Assembly: GCA_963575745.1 (NCBI GenBank)
Contig: CAUYUJ010012091.1
Coordinates: 62,001-126,000 of the forward strand
Length of the DNA stretch: 64,000 nt
Direction: 5' to 3'
Source: Prorocentrum cordatum
Taxonomy: Eukaryota > Sar > Dinophyceae > Prorocentrales > Prorocentraceae
A program made the translations under genes and the position numbers. Each line of letters starts with the position of its first letter. Position 1 is the first letter of the stretch. Below the pieces are notes generated by a model. It was not told the origin of the DNA. It saw only the letters and a program-made list of their open reading frames with translations, and made no database searches. Shown one piece after another: positions 22,318 through 33,480 of the stretch.

Positions 22318-22580
22318 GAGGAGGAGGAAGAAGAGGAGGAGGAGGAAGGAGGAGGAGGAAGGAGGAGGAGGAGGAAGGAGGAGGAGGAGGAAGGAGGAGG
22401 AAGGAGGAGGAAGGAGGAGGAGGAGATGAAAAAGGGGAGGAGGAGGAGGAGGAGGACCAGAGGGAAAGGAAAAGGAGCAGGGGTGGGGACTGATGAGGGC
22501 GATAAGGATGAGGAGGGTACAGATGAGGACGAGGAGAAGGCGGAGATCGGCAACGAGGCAGGGGAAGGAGCAAGGATGAG
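22318..22580. repeat. GGA-rich tract (probable intron or 5' flank)
   Basis: GGA triplets at 22318-22470 grading into AGG/GAT-rich sequence. It sits just upstream of the transposase-like gene. Confidence 0.85.
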
Positions 22581-22582
22581 GA

Positions 22583-25070
22583 ATGTTAGGAGCAAGGTTG
22601 AAGGAGACGGATGAGGAGGAATGTGAAGAAGAGGGGAGGTTGCAATTGTCAGAAGAGGCTGGCCACGGCGCCTCCTTCAGGAAAAAGCTCGTGAGCATGT
22701 TCCTCTCTGGGGAAGTGACGGCCGTAACGCTGGTGGAGGTCTGCGGTTTGGCACACCGAGCTGGCGCGTGCGGGGTCGACGATTTGGGGCGGCACCTCGA
22801 ACACGGCAAGAATGCTGCCAGGCGCGTGTCTAAATTGATCGGCCTAGATGTGATCGAATCAGAATGCCTTCAATTTTACAATGTGCCGCAACACGTTCGG
22901 AAAGGCAGGAGGGCAGAATTGATCCCCTGCGCCTTCGTTCCGTTTCCCGAAGCGTTGTCTCGCTCGTTCTCTCGGCACCCGCTTGAATATTTGAAGCACG
23001 TGACTGACCCGACGTGTCTGGCGCCAAATTTTTATGGCCATCCTAGTGTTGTTGAGTTCGGCGCGAGCCGATGCATCCCTTTGAGACTGTTCGTTGACGG
23101 AGCCAAGTTGGACGAACAGTCCTCGCAGCTAAATATAGATGAGGCTTCGCCTTTCAGCAAAATGAGGCTGGAGAGGGAGGAATATGAGGAGGAGGAGGAA
23201 GGAGGAGGAGGGAGGGGGGAAAGGAGGAGGAGGAGGAAGGAGGAGAAAGAGGAGGCGGAGGCGACGTAGGATGGAGGGATGAATAATAATGGCTTCGGCC
23301 TATAACGATAAGCCTGGTAATCACAATGTCAATAAGATGAGTGTTCATCTTGGCCGCCCCTCGTCGTGAGGGACGTGCGGGTTTTCGTTTCATGCGTGCA
23401 CCGCGCGCGACGGATTCCGTTCACTGTCTTGCACGATTCGGTGATGTGCCGATGTTCGTGCAGGGGCACCCACGCACTTCAACGCGTGTGGGAAATTTGC
23501 GCATATTATTTCCGTGTGTGTCTTCATGGTTACTGGCCTGATACTGATTTTTGTGGCAACCCCTGGCCAAAGGGAAGCATCCGCAGTCGCCTTTCAGGCC
23601 AACCACTGTTCCAGCACGATGGGGTAATGTATCGCGCAGTCCCCACGGAAGTGTCTGCCGATTTAGACGAATATGCCAAAGGGTGCGGGCTCCCGCACTA
23701 CATGTCTAGATATCCGTGTATCAAGTGTTTCTGTCATTGGAAGGACTTGGGCAATTTGGCCAAGAAAAGTAGGAAACGATCGCATGAGTGGTTCACGGCC
23801 GCAGCAGATGGGAGCCTTAAGTTGTTTGACATTAGTGACGGGGCTGTCCCCGCCCTTCTCGAGAGAATCACAGGCAGGCGCCTCAAGGGCGGTCAAATTG
23901 TTGAGCGTGCTCGCGAGCTCCAGCTGTCGATCCCAGGACTCTGCAACGGGGACCGTATTGAGCCGAGCCCTGGAGGGGCATCTGGTTTTCCAGACGTTGT
24001 GCACGGCGAGCGTTGCGCCAACTACCCGCTCAATCGGCGGAAACTTCTGGTGTACAGGAGGCCCAATAATTCAAACATGCTCTTGTTTTTTATGAGGTTG
24101 TTCACCATAGATGGAGTGAACGAGGGTGTGCCTCACCTCTCCGTGGACCATTTCATATACGACAGTATGCATGTACTTGAGCTCGGCATACTTCACTATG
24201 TAATGGGGCTCACCATGATCTCGCTCATTACTGCTGGGTTCTTCGGGAGGTGGAGGGACAAGGACCACGACGAGGTAGATGCCGCCATGACCGACAGCAT
24301 GAAAGCGCGGTATGCGAGACAAGGCCCACATGGGCCAAACATAGCTTGTAAAGTGCATGATGGTGATGAGGAGGGGGAGGGAGGAGGAGGTGGAGGAGGA
24401 GAAGGATCATGAGCAGCAGGAGGAGGGAAGTGGAGAAGGAGGGAGGAGGGAGTTTGAGAAGAAGGAGGAAGGGGAGGAGGAGGAGGAAGAAAGACCCCCC
24501 ACACTAATTCTGTTTGGCCCATGTGACCGCGTCACAGGCATCGAGCCTGGATTGCGGCTGCACGTTCTCACAGTCAACATGTGCGGTACCAGAGACCACC
24601 CGCTGTTGAAAATCAAAGCTGCTAAAAGCAAGGTGCTTCTCAAATGGATGGTCGATTTGCTAGGGGCACAAGGTGGGGCCGCTGTCCTGGATGCTCATGG
24701 GGCCCACGGTGATGAAGGGTGCAAGCTTTTGTTGTGCAGCGAGAAAATCAATGAATTTTACGCGATCCTCGCCAGTGTCGGCAGGGTGCTGCCTGACGAT
24801 GCTTTCCCTAAGCTGCAATCCTGTGCGACAGCTGCCACGCAAGCGTGGCTAGATATCGGTGGCACGGCCAGTGCCAAGTTTCATGCCTTTGCTGAACACC
24901 TGACAGATCAAATGAAGGTATTTGGGAACTGTACGTATACACATAATTACGTTGACGAGAGTGAGAACCTGGCGTCCCGCATCAGAGGTACTCGCATCAA
25001 TCGCACTGTGTATGGCAAGAAACACCTGTCAAAATGGTACGCCGAATTTATCGGCCGTGATTACCGCTAG
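22583..25070 (+). CDS. tnp2-like transposase family protein, copy 1 (three exon segments)
   Basis: Three coding blocks are separated by GGA-rich gaps (23170-23340, 24360-24490). Block A (~22650-23161) has the SGEVTAVTLVEVCGLAHRAG region and CIPLRLFVDGAKL. Block B (~23368-24355) has VWEICAYYFRVCLHGYWPDT, DGVMYRAVPTEVSADLDEY, the Cys pair CIKCFC, and HFIYDSMHVLELGILHYVMG. Block C (~24500-25070) has HPLLKIKAAKSKVLLKWMVD, INEFYAILASVGRVL, THNYVDESENLASRIRG and HLSKWYAEF, then TAG. The blocks align in order with copy 2 on the minus strand (48582-46713). Candidate catalytic acids are the Asp of VDG, of SADLDEY and of IYDSMH, matching WQDG, GDW and IDWLH in copy 2. This order fits DDE transposases of the tnp2 (CACTA) type. 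I base this on pattern, not on an alignment search. Exact exon ends were not fixed. No in-frame stops occur within the blocks, so it may be young or still expressed. Confidence 0.7.
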
Positions 25071-25134
25071 CGTTGCTGTTTTTTTGGCTTCCTTATGCCA
25101 GATATAGGGTTGCTCAGCTCCATAAGCGCACAGG

Positions 25135-25230
25135 CTGAAAGGAGGAAGGACGGAGGGAGGAGGGGTGAGGGAGGAGGGGGGAGGACCGAGAGAGAGAGAG
25201 AGAGGAGAGGAATGAATGAGGGAGGGATTG
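25135..25230. repeat. GGA/GA-rich tract
   Basis: GGAGGAAGG and GAGAGAGAGA purine repeats just downstream of the transposase-like gene. Confidence 0.85.
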
Positions 25231-25409
25231 AAGGAGACAACCATGAGAAAGAACTCGCAAGAGGAAGGAGCTGATGCACCCAATGAGTGCCTAAGCGGTG
25301 GAACCGCTCTCTTTCTGCGTTCGAAGGTCTGCGCGGGCGCGCGACCTGGCCGAGGCCACGTGGCCCTGAAGTGTTTTTTTGCCCTTGCGTGAACAAGGGT
25401 TTGCAGAAA

Positions 25410-25660
25410 AATGCACTCAAAAACCCCGCCCCCAGGCCCTCGAGGAGCCTTCAAAAGCCCCGAAAAAGTGCCCTCAAGAGCCTCGAAAAGTGTCCTCGAG
25501 AGTCCCAAAGAGTGCCCTCAAGAGTCCTCGGGGGCCCCAAACGAGGCCCTCAGGGTCCCGAAGAGTGCCCTCAAGAGTCCTCGAGGCCCCCAAACGAGGC
25601 CCTCAAGGGTCCTCGAGTCAAGGTACTCCTTAAGGGTCCCGAACAGTGCCCTCAAGAGGC
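25410..25660 (+). repeat. ~15-30-bp degenerate repeat (CCCTCAAGAGTCCTCGAGG)
   Basis: At least nine copies of GTGCCCTCAAGAG(TCC) alternate with CCCAAACGAGGCCCTCA. A related G/T-rich repeat lies at 57955-58470. Confidence 0.85.
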
Positions 25661-26375
25661 CACGCCCAACGCAAATGTAGATGTAGGGAGAGAGGAGATT
25701 AGTCCAATCATTTGCTCGGCAACGCAGCTGTTACGAAACAGTTACACGGACGGAGGAGCGACTGTTACGACAATTGTTGCCGCCATTGTCTGCTACGACG
25801 CTCGCCACAAACAAACGCATGGTATGCTCGCTTTTTGCAACTCCTGGGCATCCTGGATCTGAGTTCGAACGCCTACAAACCACAACGGCAGACAAAAAAT
25901 AACAATCAAACGCACGAAATGCAATTTTCAAAAAAAACACGAGCGGCCAGAGTGCACGCGCGACGTCGCGAACTCGCCAACCACCGTTTCACGAATTTTA
26001 ACATCGGCGACGTTGAGGAACCGCGCGAAGGCATGACTCTGGAGGATCAGACGCGTGTCTGATTCGGGTCTTGCAGACCCAACGCTTGTGGAGCGCAATT
26101 TGCGCGCGAGACCCTGGAGAACAAAAACCCATTTGCGCGAAACATAACAAACAATATAAGAACTCTTGACTTAACAAGGCGGCATCTACAATAGCTAAAT
26201 AGCCCAACAGAAACTTGAAGAAACTTAGCTATCTCATCGAAACCTACAATAACTCAACAAAACTATGACAACATATGGAGAATTCTACTACCTTCCATAC
26301 CTTCCGAGCGGCTGGCGTGGAAGGTGGAGGTCGAGGGGAGGAGGAGAGGAGGGCGAGTAGGAGGAGAGGGATGCG
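25661..26375. other. No gene recognised
   Basis: Mixed composition and AT-richer after 26120. Nothing supportable. Confidence 0.5.
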
Positions 26376-26530
26376 ATGATGAGGAGGGGGGGGGGGGGGG
26401 AGGGGGAGGGGGGGGGGGGAGGGGAGGGGGGGAGGAGGGGGGGAGGAGGAGGATGGGGGAGGAGGAGGAGGAGGAAGGGGCGGAGGCGGACGCGGAGGAG
26501 TAGGAGGAGGGGGGGGAGGAGGAGGAGGGG
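26376..26530. repeat. GGA/poly-G tract (probable intron)
   Basis: GGA triplets and G runs leading into GGCGGCCGCCAG at 26531-26542, an acceptor-like end. Confidence 0.85.
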
Positions 26531-26542
26531 GGCGGCCGCCAG

Positions 26543-26932
26543 GCCGCCGCGGATGCCTTGATCGCCGACCTGAAGGGCGAGGGCGCATGGGCTGCCATGC
26601 CCGCGCGCGCGCAGGCGGCCCTCGAGGGCGGCGGGGGGATCCTGACGACGGACGCCGAGGAGACCGAGAAGGCGCCGGCAGGAGGCGGCCCGGCAGCAGC
26701 GGGCGCCGACTGCTGAGCAGCCGCAGCAGCAGCTGAGCAGCCGCAGCAGCAGCTGCACCAGCAGCGCCAGCCGCAGCAGCAGCAGCCGCAGCAGCAGCTG
26801 CGCCAGCGGCGCCAGCCGCAGCAGCAGCAGCCGCAGCAGCAGCTGGCCCAGCAGCGCCAGCCGCAGCAGCAGCAGCCGCAGCGGGCGGCGGCTCAGGAGG
26901 AGGGAGAGCAGGCGGAGGGGGAGGAGGACTGA
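26543..26932 (+). pseudogene. Q-rich protein exon with one in-frame TGA
   Basis: After a CCGCCAG acceptor-like site, the frame reads AAADALIADLKGEGAWAAMP, ARAQAALEGGGGILTTDAEE and TEKAPAGGGPAAAGADC, then TGA. It continues in the same frame as AAAAAEQPQQQLHQQRQPQQ, with three 15-residue repeats of the type QQRQPQQQQPQQQLA (45-bp DNA units at 26766, 26811, 26856), and ends AQEEGEQAEGEED with TGA at 26932. Either the TGA is the true stop and the rest is 3' UTR, or one mutation disabled a longer Q-rich protein. The Ala-rich readings on the minus strand come from the same CAG repeats. The Q-rich style recalls the MQQQPP protein at 50.2-52.1 kb, but the sequences differ. Confidence 0.4.
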
Positions 26933-26934
26933 GA

Positions 26935-27172
26935 AGAGGAAGAGGGGGTGGAGGAGGTGAAGGAGGGGGGGGATGAGGAGGAGGGGGAATTTGGTAGGAG
27001 GAGGAGGAGGAGGGGAGGAGGAGGAGGAGGAGGAGGAGGAGGAGGAGGAGGAAGAGGAGGAGGAGGAGGAGGGGGATGGGGGATGGGGGATAGGGAGGAG
27101 GAGGAGGCGGAGGACGAGGAAGAGGAGAGGGAAGAGGAGGAGGAGGAGGAGGAGGAGCGAGCGGAGCAAGGG
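26935..27172. repeat. GGA microsatellite
   Basis: Long GGA triplet runs, nearly pure at 26995-27075 and 27125-27160. Confidence 0.95.
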
Positions 27173-27239
27173 AATTAATGAATGGCCCACCCGGCGCTGC
27201 ACCAGGCGCGGCAGCACCCCGACTCCGCCGCCTGATCCG

Positions 27240-27400
27240 CCTTGTCCTCCGCCTCCTGGTACTCCGTCTCGTCCTTCTGATCCTCCTCCTCCTCCTCCTC
27301 CTGATCCTCCTCCTCCTGATCCTCCTCCTCCTGATCATCCTTCCCCGCCGTCCTCTTCCTGATCCTCGACCTGATCAGCGTCCTGATCGTCTTCATGATA
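27240..27400. repeat. CTCCTGATC repeat
   Basis: TCCTCCTCCTGATC repeated several times. Read on the minus strand it encodes DQEEEDQEEE, but the remaining sequence is not clearly coding. Confidence 0.85.
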
Positions 27401-27567
27401 CCCGTCTTCCTGCCCTCCCTCCTCGTCCTCCTCCTGGGGCTGCCCCGCCCTGGTCTGGCCGATGGGCGCTGCCAGGCGGGCAGGTTCGGCCTGGCCTGCA
27501 GGCCGCCCGCCCGCGCGCAGAGCGGGCTCGGCGACGCGCTAGGGAAAATGCGCGGCCGTCGGGGGGC

Positions 27568-27721
27568 AAATGCAAGAATACATATCTCATAGCAGAAATT
27601 CATATGGTGCAACTCCTTGACTTGGCAATGCAGATACGCATTGACATCGTGTATTTGCTTGGCAAGATACAGGATTTGCAGCATGTGTTTTTTGTATATA
27701 AAAAAATGTATTCTTGCATTT
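27568..27721. repeat. Inverted repeat, 16-bp perfect arms
   Basis: AAATGCAAGAATACAT at 27568-27583 and its exact complement ATGTATTCTTGCATTT at 27706-27721, 122 bp apart. The loop holds a shorter direct repeat (TTGACTTGGCAA / TTTGCTTGGCAA). Confidence 0.85.
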
Positions 27722-28141
27722 TCTCACTGGGAAACATTTTTCCGTTTCGATTTCCCAGAAAATGCAAGCGCATTCTCATGTCAAGAACATTTTGCGAAGA
27801 ACGGGGCCGCTCAACTGATTTCAGAAGCCGTCTCCTGGGCAACTTGGGGTTCTGGGGGATGAACAATGATCGTTTCCGGACAAGTGGCCAAATATGACCG
27901 CGTTCATTCGGGGGCCCGAGTCTGCTGACCTTCGACCCCTGGCTCTGATTACGTCTCTGGGTAGAACTTGGGCTCGACATAGACAAGGCCTCGCTCGTTC
28001 CTGGGAACAACAACGGCAGCTCGCGGCGTCGCGGGGCTGCTCGGCTAAAGGGCGGGACGCTGCAGGCTGAAAACGCAACATCATGACCCACTAGGCGAAG
28101 ACGATCAACTTCGTTACTGGGGCCCTGTTCTTCGGCCTCAA
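27722..28141. other. No gene recognised
   Basis: Mixed sequence upstream of the LINE relic. It may contain decayed LINE sequence, but none is readable. Confidence 0.4.
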
Positions 28142-29170
28142 ATGTTTATAAACGCATGGCGTTTTTTGGTCGAAGATGCGATCGCTGTCGAGTTTAACAT
28201 CAAGCTTATATTCACAGCGTGCCCTTTGTATTCGTCACCTCGATGCCCCACCTTCCATGTAGCCATCTCGGATGTATTTCGGGCTAATGGAACTATATCG
28301 GCAGGATGTGCACTCGCCGCACCTCTAGTTCAAGTGTTACTAGATGTGCTATTTGTTTCGTTTGCAGATAAGGCCCCAGCTGTTCTAAAATCAGTCTCGT
28401 AGTCGATGATGTGCATGCCCAGTGCCTGGGGTCATGCCGTTCTATTGCTAAACAATTAGGCAATGCTGGGCGAATGCTGGCGGCAGACTATCGCCGCCTG
28501 GAGATGGTCTTGGCAAGCCACGAGGCCCACTTCATTGCCTCCAGCACCGAGCTAGCGGACTCTCTGAATGCTGAGTGGAAGGGCTACGGCGCCGCCAGGA
28601 AAAAGCACGCGCGATCCCTCGGCACGGACTCCCACCCTCGGGTAAGCAACGGCGGGGAGACGATGCCCAGTCCAGTCTTCGCAGGTCAGCCTCAGGCTGC
28701 ATAAGTTTACCAAAAGTTTCGGAACGCACAGCCTCTCTCCGATGTTTATCATGTTCACATGCACTTCGCCCAACTTCAGTGACGTGTCTCAGCCCGCGCC
28801 GCTTTTTTAAAACCCAGCTCTACCTCAACCGAGGACCAATCTCAACACGTCTGCCAGCCTATGCATTGCCAGCCTCGAACGACACAATTTAAGTGGAGAG
28901 TGACACCGCAGGCACGAGTTTCAGGACAGACCCTTGACATTCGATCAAGCCCTTGAAGTTAGAGCAAGCCAGTTCGGTAACAGGCCAAATGCAAATGCCA
29001 GGTCCACAGGCCGCAGCTCCTTGGGGCGCAGGTGTATCAGGGCTAAGCGGGCGAAAAATGCATAATATGAGGCGTGCTGCCGTGGCCGGCCTTCACGTGG
29101 ACAGAACGGGTGCGTCTGTGGGCCTCGATCTGGCCACTGCCAAGACCTGCCGCGCCATGGGCTCCTTCTG
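28142..29170 (+). pseudogene. Non-LTR retrotransposon (LINE) reverse transcriptase fragment
   Basis: Three plus-strand pieces read as one degenerate RT. (1) 28142-28395: VFRANGTISAGCALAAPLVQ, the motif-B-like region. (2) From 28396, after a frame change: LVVDDVHAQCLGSCRSIAKQ. VDDVH is the metal-binding motif C. LASHEAHFIASSTELADSLN and RKKHARSLGTD follow. (3) About 28953-29170: GAGVSGLSGRKMHNMRRAAV and TGASVGLDLATAKTCRAMG, resembling the region after the RT palm in dinoflagellate LINEs. Frame changes and the missing upstream RT motifs mark it as dead. RNase H and Cys pieces of the same orientation lie at 31427-32300. The family match is from memory of motif patterns. Confidence 0.65.
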
Positions 29171-29620
29171 CCTCTACCACTCTCAGGTCGTAGGCCGTCT
29201 GCCTCTACCACTCTCACGCTTCTGCCCTACCACTCTTCTGCTGTTTGGAGAGGTCGCCCCTCGCTTGGCACCCTCCAGGCTGTTTTGGTTCCGGCTGCCG
29301 GTGACCTTGAGCGGGCCCATAACTTGCGGGCCTCGGCGGCCAGTCCTGCCCACGATTTCTTGTTGCCAGTCCAACTGCTGGGCTGGTCGGTGCTTGCTGC
29401 CGATCGTATCAGCACCGACACTGGTGAATAAATTTGTCTTGCCCAGCTTGCCCCCGGAACAGGTGGCGTGGCTTGCCCATGGAGCTGCTCGCAATGCTCC
29501 GGATGTGGCCGCTCTCAGTAATTTGGAAGAGTCGCCCGGCTGGACTCGCCCGTTTTTCCGGCGCCCCTGGCTGGGCTCTTGGAGGTCGCGCGTCGGGCGC
29601 TTGGACATCCAGGCGCCAGT

Positions 29621-31104
29621 CTAGTCTAGGAGGAGTCGGCTTGCAGGGGGGGGGCGGGCGCGGGGGGGGCGCCAACGACCGCGCCGATTCCATCGCGGCC
29701 CGCTGCCCCTTCCCGGGACTCAGGAATCCTCCGGGCCCAGTCGGCCTCGCAGTCGGCGCCGGCGTCGCGTCGCCCGCGAGCGCCAGCCAGCGGGCGGGCC
29801 GACCTTGTTGCGCATGTTCGGCGCGAGAGACCCGCGCGGGCCTCGCGCTGCGCCTGCGCCCCAGGGCGACGGCCCAGGCCCTTGTAGCCTCCCGCGCTGA
29901 CGCGATGGCCTCGCGCGCGGCGCAGGAGCGGGCGCCGCCGACCGTTCGGTTCGGTTCCGCGCACTTCTCATGCGAGAACGCAAAGCCCCCCATGCTGATC
30001 GCGCGCTTTGCGCGCTGAGCAATGCGATGTAGTTGCGACGGCCGCGCGTTCAACTGGAAACCGCAACGCAAGTTTCCATGCCCGCGCGCGAGACGGTATG
30101 AATTTACAGATGTGCCGACGGTCGAGAACTCGCGCGCGCGCCCGCGTCTGCCATGTTGGGCGTGCGCACGCGGCCCGGAAATCTGTGGCTCTGCCGCCCG
30201 ATGCGCCCCAAAAATCGCTCCGCGTCCCCGCCGCCCCCCCCCCTCAATACTCTGCCGCGCTCCCGGAAAAACCGCGCCGCCGAGGCGGGGGCTCGGGCCG
30301 CGGCCTGATGGCCTCGGGGGCACAGGGGAATCAAAGGAATCAGTGCGGAATCAATACAGAATCAAAACAGAGTTGGCACAACTGCGACCCCTGATTCCAG
30401 CGGAATCGAAAAAAATACGGAATCACAGGAGGAATCGGCGATGGAACCAGAATCGGCCAGAACGGGGGAGTAGGCCAGAATCGGTGCCAGAACCAATGGA
30501 CAGAGGCCTTTTTCCCGCGAGTTCATTGCGGCGGGTCCGCGGCGCGGGCGCGCCGCGCGACTTCGCTGGTTCAGCGCGGCGCGCAGTCGGCGTTCAGAGC
30601 GAACAGGTTTCTTTCAGGCGGCGCGCTGGCACATTGCGCATTTGCGTATTCCTGGCAGGCCGTTTGAGGGCGACCCGGCAGCTTCGGCCGAATGGCCCGC
30701 AAGTACCGCGCGGCCGATCGCGCGCCCCACGCGGCCGCGTCGACCGCCGTGTGCCGCGACGGCCGCGCGCCCCGGACCGCGCCATTGCCGCTTTGGATTG
30801 GGCGGCGCAGCACCCATCCTCCAAAAGTCGTCACATGCATATCGCGCGTGTCGAGCCAGCAGCAATCGCTCCCAGAAGCAGCCTTGACAGGCGCCCCATG
30901 CCCGTTGTCGCCCGGTTCCGATCCAAATCATAGTTTCTTAGGATGCGCTTGCGCGAATGTGAGCGCGCGGGCAAGTAGCGCGCGCGCTTGGCGCAGCCTG
31001 GGAAATCCAGCATGGACCCCCCCGGGGGCGCGGGGCGCCGGCGACGCCTCCGCCCGCCCCCCGCTCGCCCGACCCCCCCCGCAAGCCGACTCCTCCTAGT
31101 CTAG
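29621..31104. repeat. Segment bounded by 24-bp inverted repeats
   Basis: CTAGTCTAGGAGGAGTCGGC plus TTGC (29621-29644) is the complement of 31081-31104 with one mismatch, and both are followed inward by G/C runs. The 1.48-kb interior is very GC-rich with no convincing gene. 30325-30500 holds short GGAATCA/CAGAATCGG repeats. It lies between two parts of a LINE, so it may be an insertion. No target duplication could be identified. Confidence 0.6.
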
Positions 31105-31426
31105 TCTACGCTCGCTTATTGCTCAGCAGCACCGGTGCCAGGCTGAGCCGGAGCGCCACGTCAAATCCGAGACTAATGTTTGCCAGGCTAGTAAAGATAA
31201 ACCAGGAGCCCTATGGCATCGCCGTTTCATCTCTCCACGTTGGGCCGTCGACCGCGAGAATCGCCGTGGCCCGCGGTTGTTCCGCTGCGCGGCGGTGCTT
31301 CAGCTAGCGTGCAGGATCTCGGACAGGCTACATGTTGCACTCTCTCCATGCCGATAGAGGTTGCGCATCTGCCCTTGTGGAACAACGAATGCGAGATCGC
31401 ATGGGCCAAGCAGCCCGAAGTATAAT

Positions 31427-32399
31427 ACCTCACTGGAGATGTTGGTACTGACGGCTCTGGCACCCGCCCATCCTGCCCCCTTTCGAGGAGGGATGACTGG
31501 TCCCTCACCCAGCTAGCCCGACGACGGCTGTCTAGTGGGAGCTGCGTGCGGGGCGGTGTCTTGGGACCTAGGGCCGCTCGAGGTGGCGATGGGGAGATGT
31601 TGCTATCCTCCAGTGTGCTAGCGGCCGCGTGCGAGGCGATGCCTTCTTCCATATAGACTGCCAAGGCGCGATTGATGCTGTGAATGATGAGCACTTTTCC
31701 ACTTCGGTCAGGCACTCTAGGTGCCACCTCTGGGAAGAAATCCATAGCAAGCTCCCGCCCATCAGTGCTGTCAAAGTGAAACCACATTTGCCCAGAGCTG
31801 CAGTTGATGAAGGTTGGAATTTTTGACCACCAATGGAGCGGCAACAAAGCCGCTGACATATATGCAGGCCGCGGTGTCAACCAACATCCTGATCCCACTG
31901 AATATAAACACGCGCTCGATGCTCCGGTGATCCTTTCAAGGAATTCGCGCGTTGGGCTGCCACTCAAGAGGTTATGATGGCCGAGCGCGAAACTTACGAC
32001 GCGCTTCCTCTCTTTCCTCGTGGGCCCTCGGGAGTGGAGGTGGGCGGGCAAACCAATCCCCCCTCTATGAGCTGCCAGAGGAACCCTAAGCGCCCAACAC
32101 GAAAGCTGGCTCCTGAGGTCTCAGAACAATTCAACACGCTCGCGTTCCTTCCCTTTGGGTTGCCGCCCGGTCCGCCTAAGTGCCCCTCGGTCCGTGTCTG
32201 TGCTACTTGCGAAGGATATACCTGGGAGGCGGCCCACAGCGTCGCCAAACCTTGCAATAGGTCGCCACCTACACAGACGCTGCGTAAACAGCGCAATCGT
32301 ACCGGCAAGTTGCAGTTCCCCAGTGGTTCTCGCCAATGCAGTGGCTGGTCCGTGGGGTTTGGAAGACCCCCACCCCGCAGGCAATTGCAGCCATGTTAG
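31427..32399 (+). pseudogene. LINE RNase H domain and Cys-motif tail, frame-broken
   Basis: One frame from 31427 reads YLTGDVGTDGSGTRPSCPLS, where TDGSG has the first RNase H aspartate. Another frame at about 31640 reads HIDCQGAIDAVNDEH, then LWEEI and AVKVKPHLPRAAVDEG. DCQGAID is the central Asp motif. A third frame from about 31825 reads HQWSGNKAADIYAGRGVNQH, and NKAAD carries the last Asp. The tail (31974-32399) has VCATCEGYTWEAAHSVAKPC, a C-x2-C-x14-C motif. All the acidic motifs of an RNase H fold occur in order but in three frames, so the gene is dead. It probably belongs to the same element as the RT piece at 28.1-29.2 kb. Confidence 0.65.
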
Positions 32400-32720
32400 C
32401 CCCCGAAGCTGCTAGCTTGTATGGACGTGTGACGTGTGCGCACGTCCGTTCCTAATGTGGCGGTGTGGGGGGGGAATGGTGGGTTATCGATCAAACTGCG
32501 GCTGCTTTTGGCCTGTTTGCAGAAGGTTTGGCTACAGCTACCTCGGATAAGGTCTCGCCGAGGAGGCTACGCGTAATAACCCCAGAACATTTGTGGACAA
32601 CCAGCCATAGCGTGTTGTGTTTGTTTTTTGTTCTCACAGGTACACTTACTGTATGTCGCGTATTTTCTTGAGCCCTTGGATTGCTCCTGGCGCTTCGGGA
32701 TGTGCGATGATGATGAGGAT
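32400..32720. other. No gene recognised
   Basis: Ordinary-composition sequence between the RNase H relic and the GGA tract. Nothing supportable. Confidence 0.4.
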
Positions 32721-32727
32721 GAGGATT

Positions 32728-32965
32728 CGGAAGAGGAGGAGGAGGAGGAGGAGGAGGAGGGGAGGAGGAGGAGGAGGGAGAGAGGAGGAGGAGAGGAGGA
32801 GGAGAGGAGGAGAGGAGGGAGGAGGAGGAGAGGAGGAGGAGGAGGAGGAGGGGAGGAGGAGGAGGAGGAGGTGGAGGAGGAGGTGGAGGAGGAGGAGGAG
32901 GTGGAGGAGGTGGAGGAGGAGGGGGAGGAAGAGGAGGAGGAGGAGAAGGAGGAGGAGGAGGGCCA
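32728..32965. repeat. GGA microsatellite
   Basis: Nearly pure GGA/GAGGA repeat. A smaller GGA/GGTGG tract at 33110-33195 follows a possible exon-like stretch (CVWPKGGRRRLEPRSKAF). Confidence 0.95.
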
Positions 32966-33325
32966 CCCGTGCGTGTGGCCGAAGGGAGGGCGGCGGCGGC
33001 TGGAGCCGCGCTCCAAGGCGTTCCGCATCTCCTCTGGCGCGTTGTGCCGGCGGCTCTTCTTTGGGCGCATCGGGGGGAGAGCCGCGCGGAGCGGCCACAT
33101 ACGTTGGAGGGGTGAAGGAGGTGGAGGAAGAGGAGGAGCAGTAGGAGGAGGAGGACCCCCTCCCCCTCCTACTTGTGGCGGTGGTGGTGGTGGTGAAAAA
33201 CCGGCCCACCAAGCAGCGTTTGCAGCATGCAGTCGGCGTCATTCGGCGTCACCCCAACGTAGCATAGCGCAAACATCGCAGAGCGGATTCCGTTCGGAAA
33301 ACAATCGAAGAACAACAAATACATA

Positions 33326-33480
33326 AACATGAACTTTCGGCGTTCCGCGCGGATTTCTTGGATCTGCGCTGGGCCCCCCCGGCGGCGCCTCCGGCGCCGC
33401 CCATGGCGCGCTCCGCGCGCCAGGGAGGGGAGTCCGGCGCGGATCCAAGAAGTCTTTGCGGAGCGCCTGAAGTTAATGTT
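33326..33480. mobile_element. T-shaped palindromic element, copy 1
   Basis: Outer arms of about 57 bp (33326-33380 against 33423-33480) match when one is complemented, for example TTCTTGGATCTGCGCTGG against the complement of GGCGCGGATCCAAGAA. Between them sit two small perfect hairpins, each with loop TCC: 33381-33401 (arms GGCGGCGCC) and 33404-33422 (arms TGGCGCGC). As single-stranded DNA this would fold into a T or three-way shape. No ORF. A better-preserved copy lies at 36501-36659. Confidence 0.8.

Noticed and set aside
29434-30933. Long open frames inside the inverted-repeat-bounded segment
   Set aside because: Overlapping frames on both strands in extremely GC-rich DNA, with Arg/Ala/Pro-biased translations and no family features.
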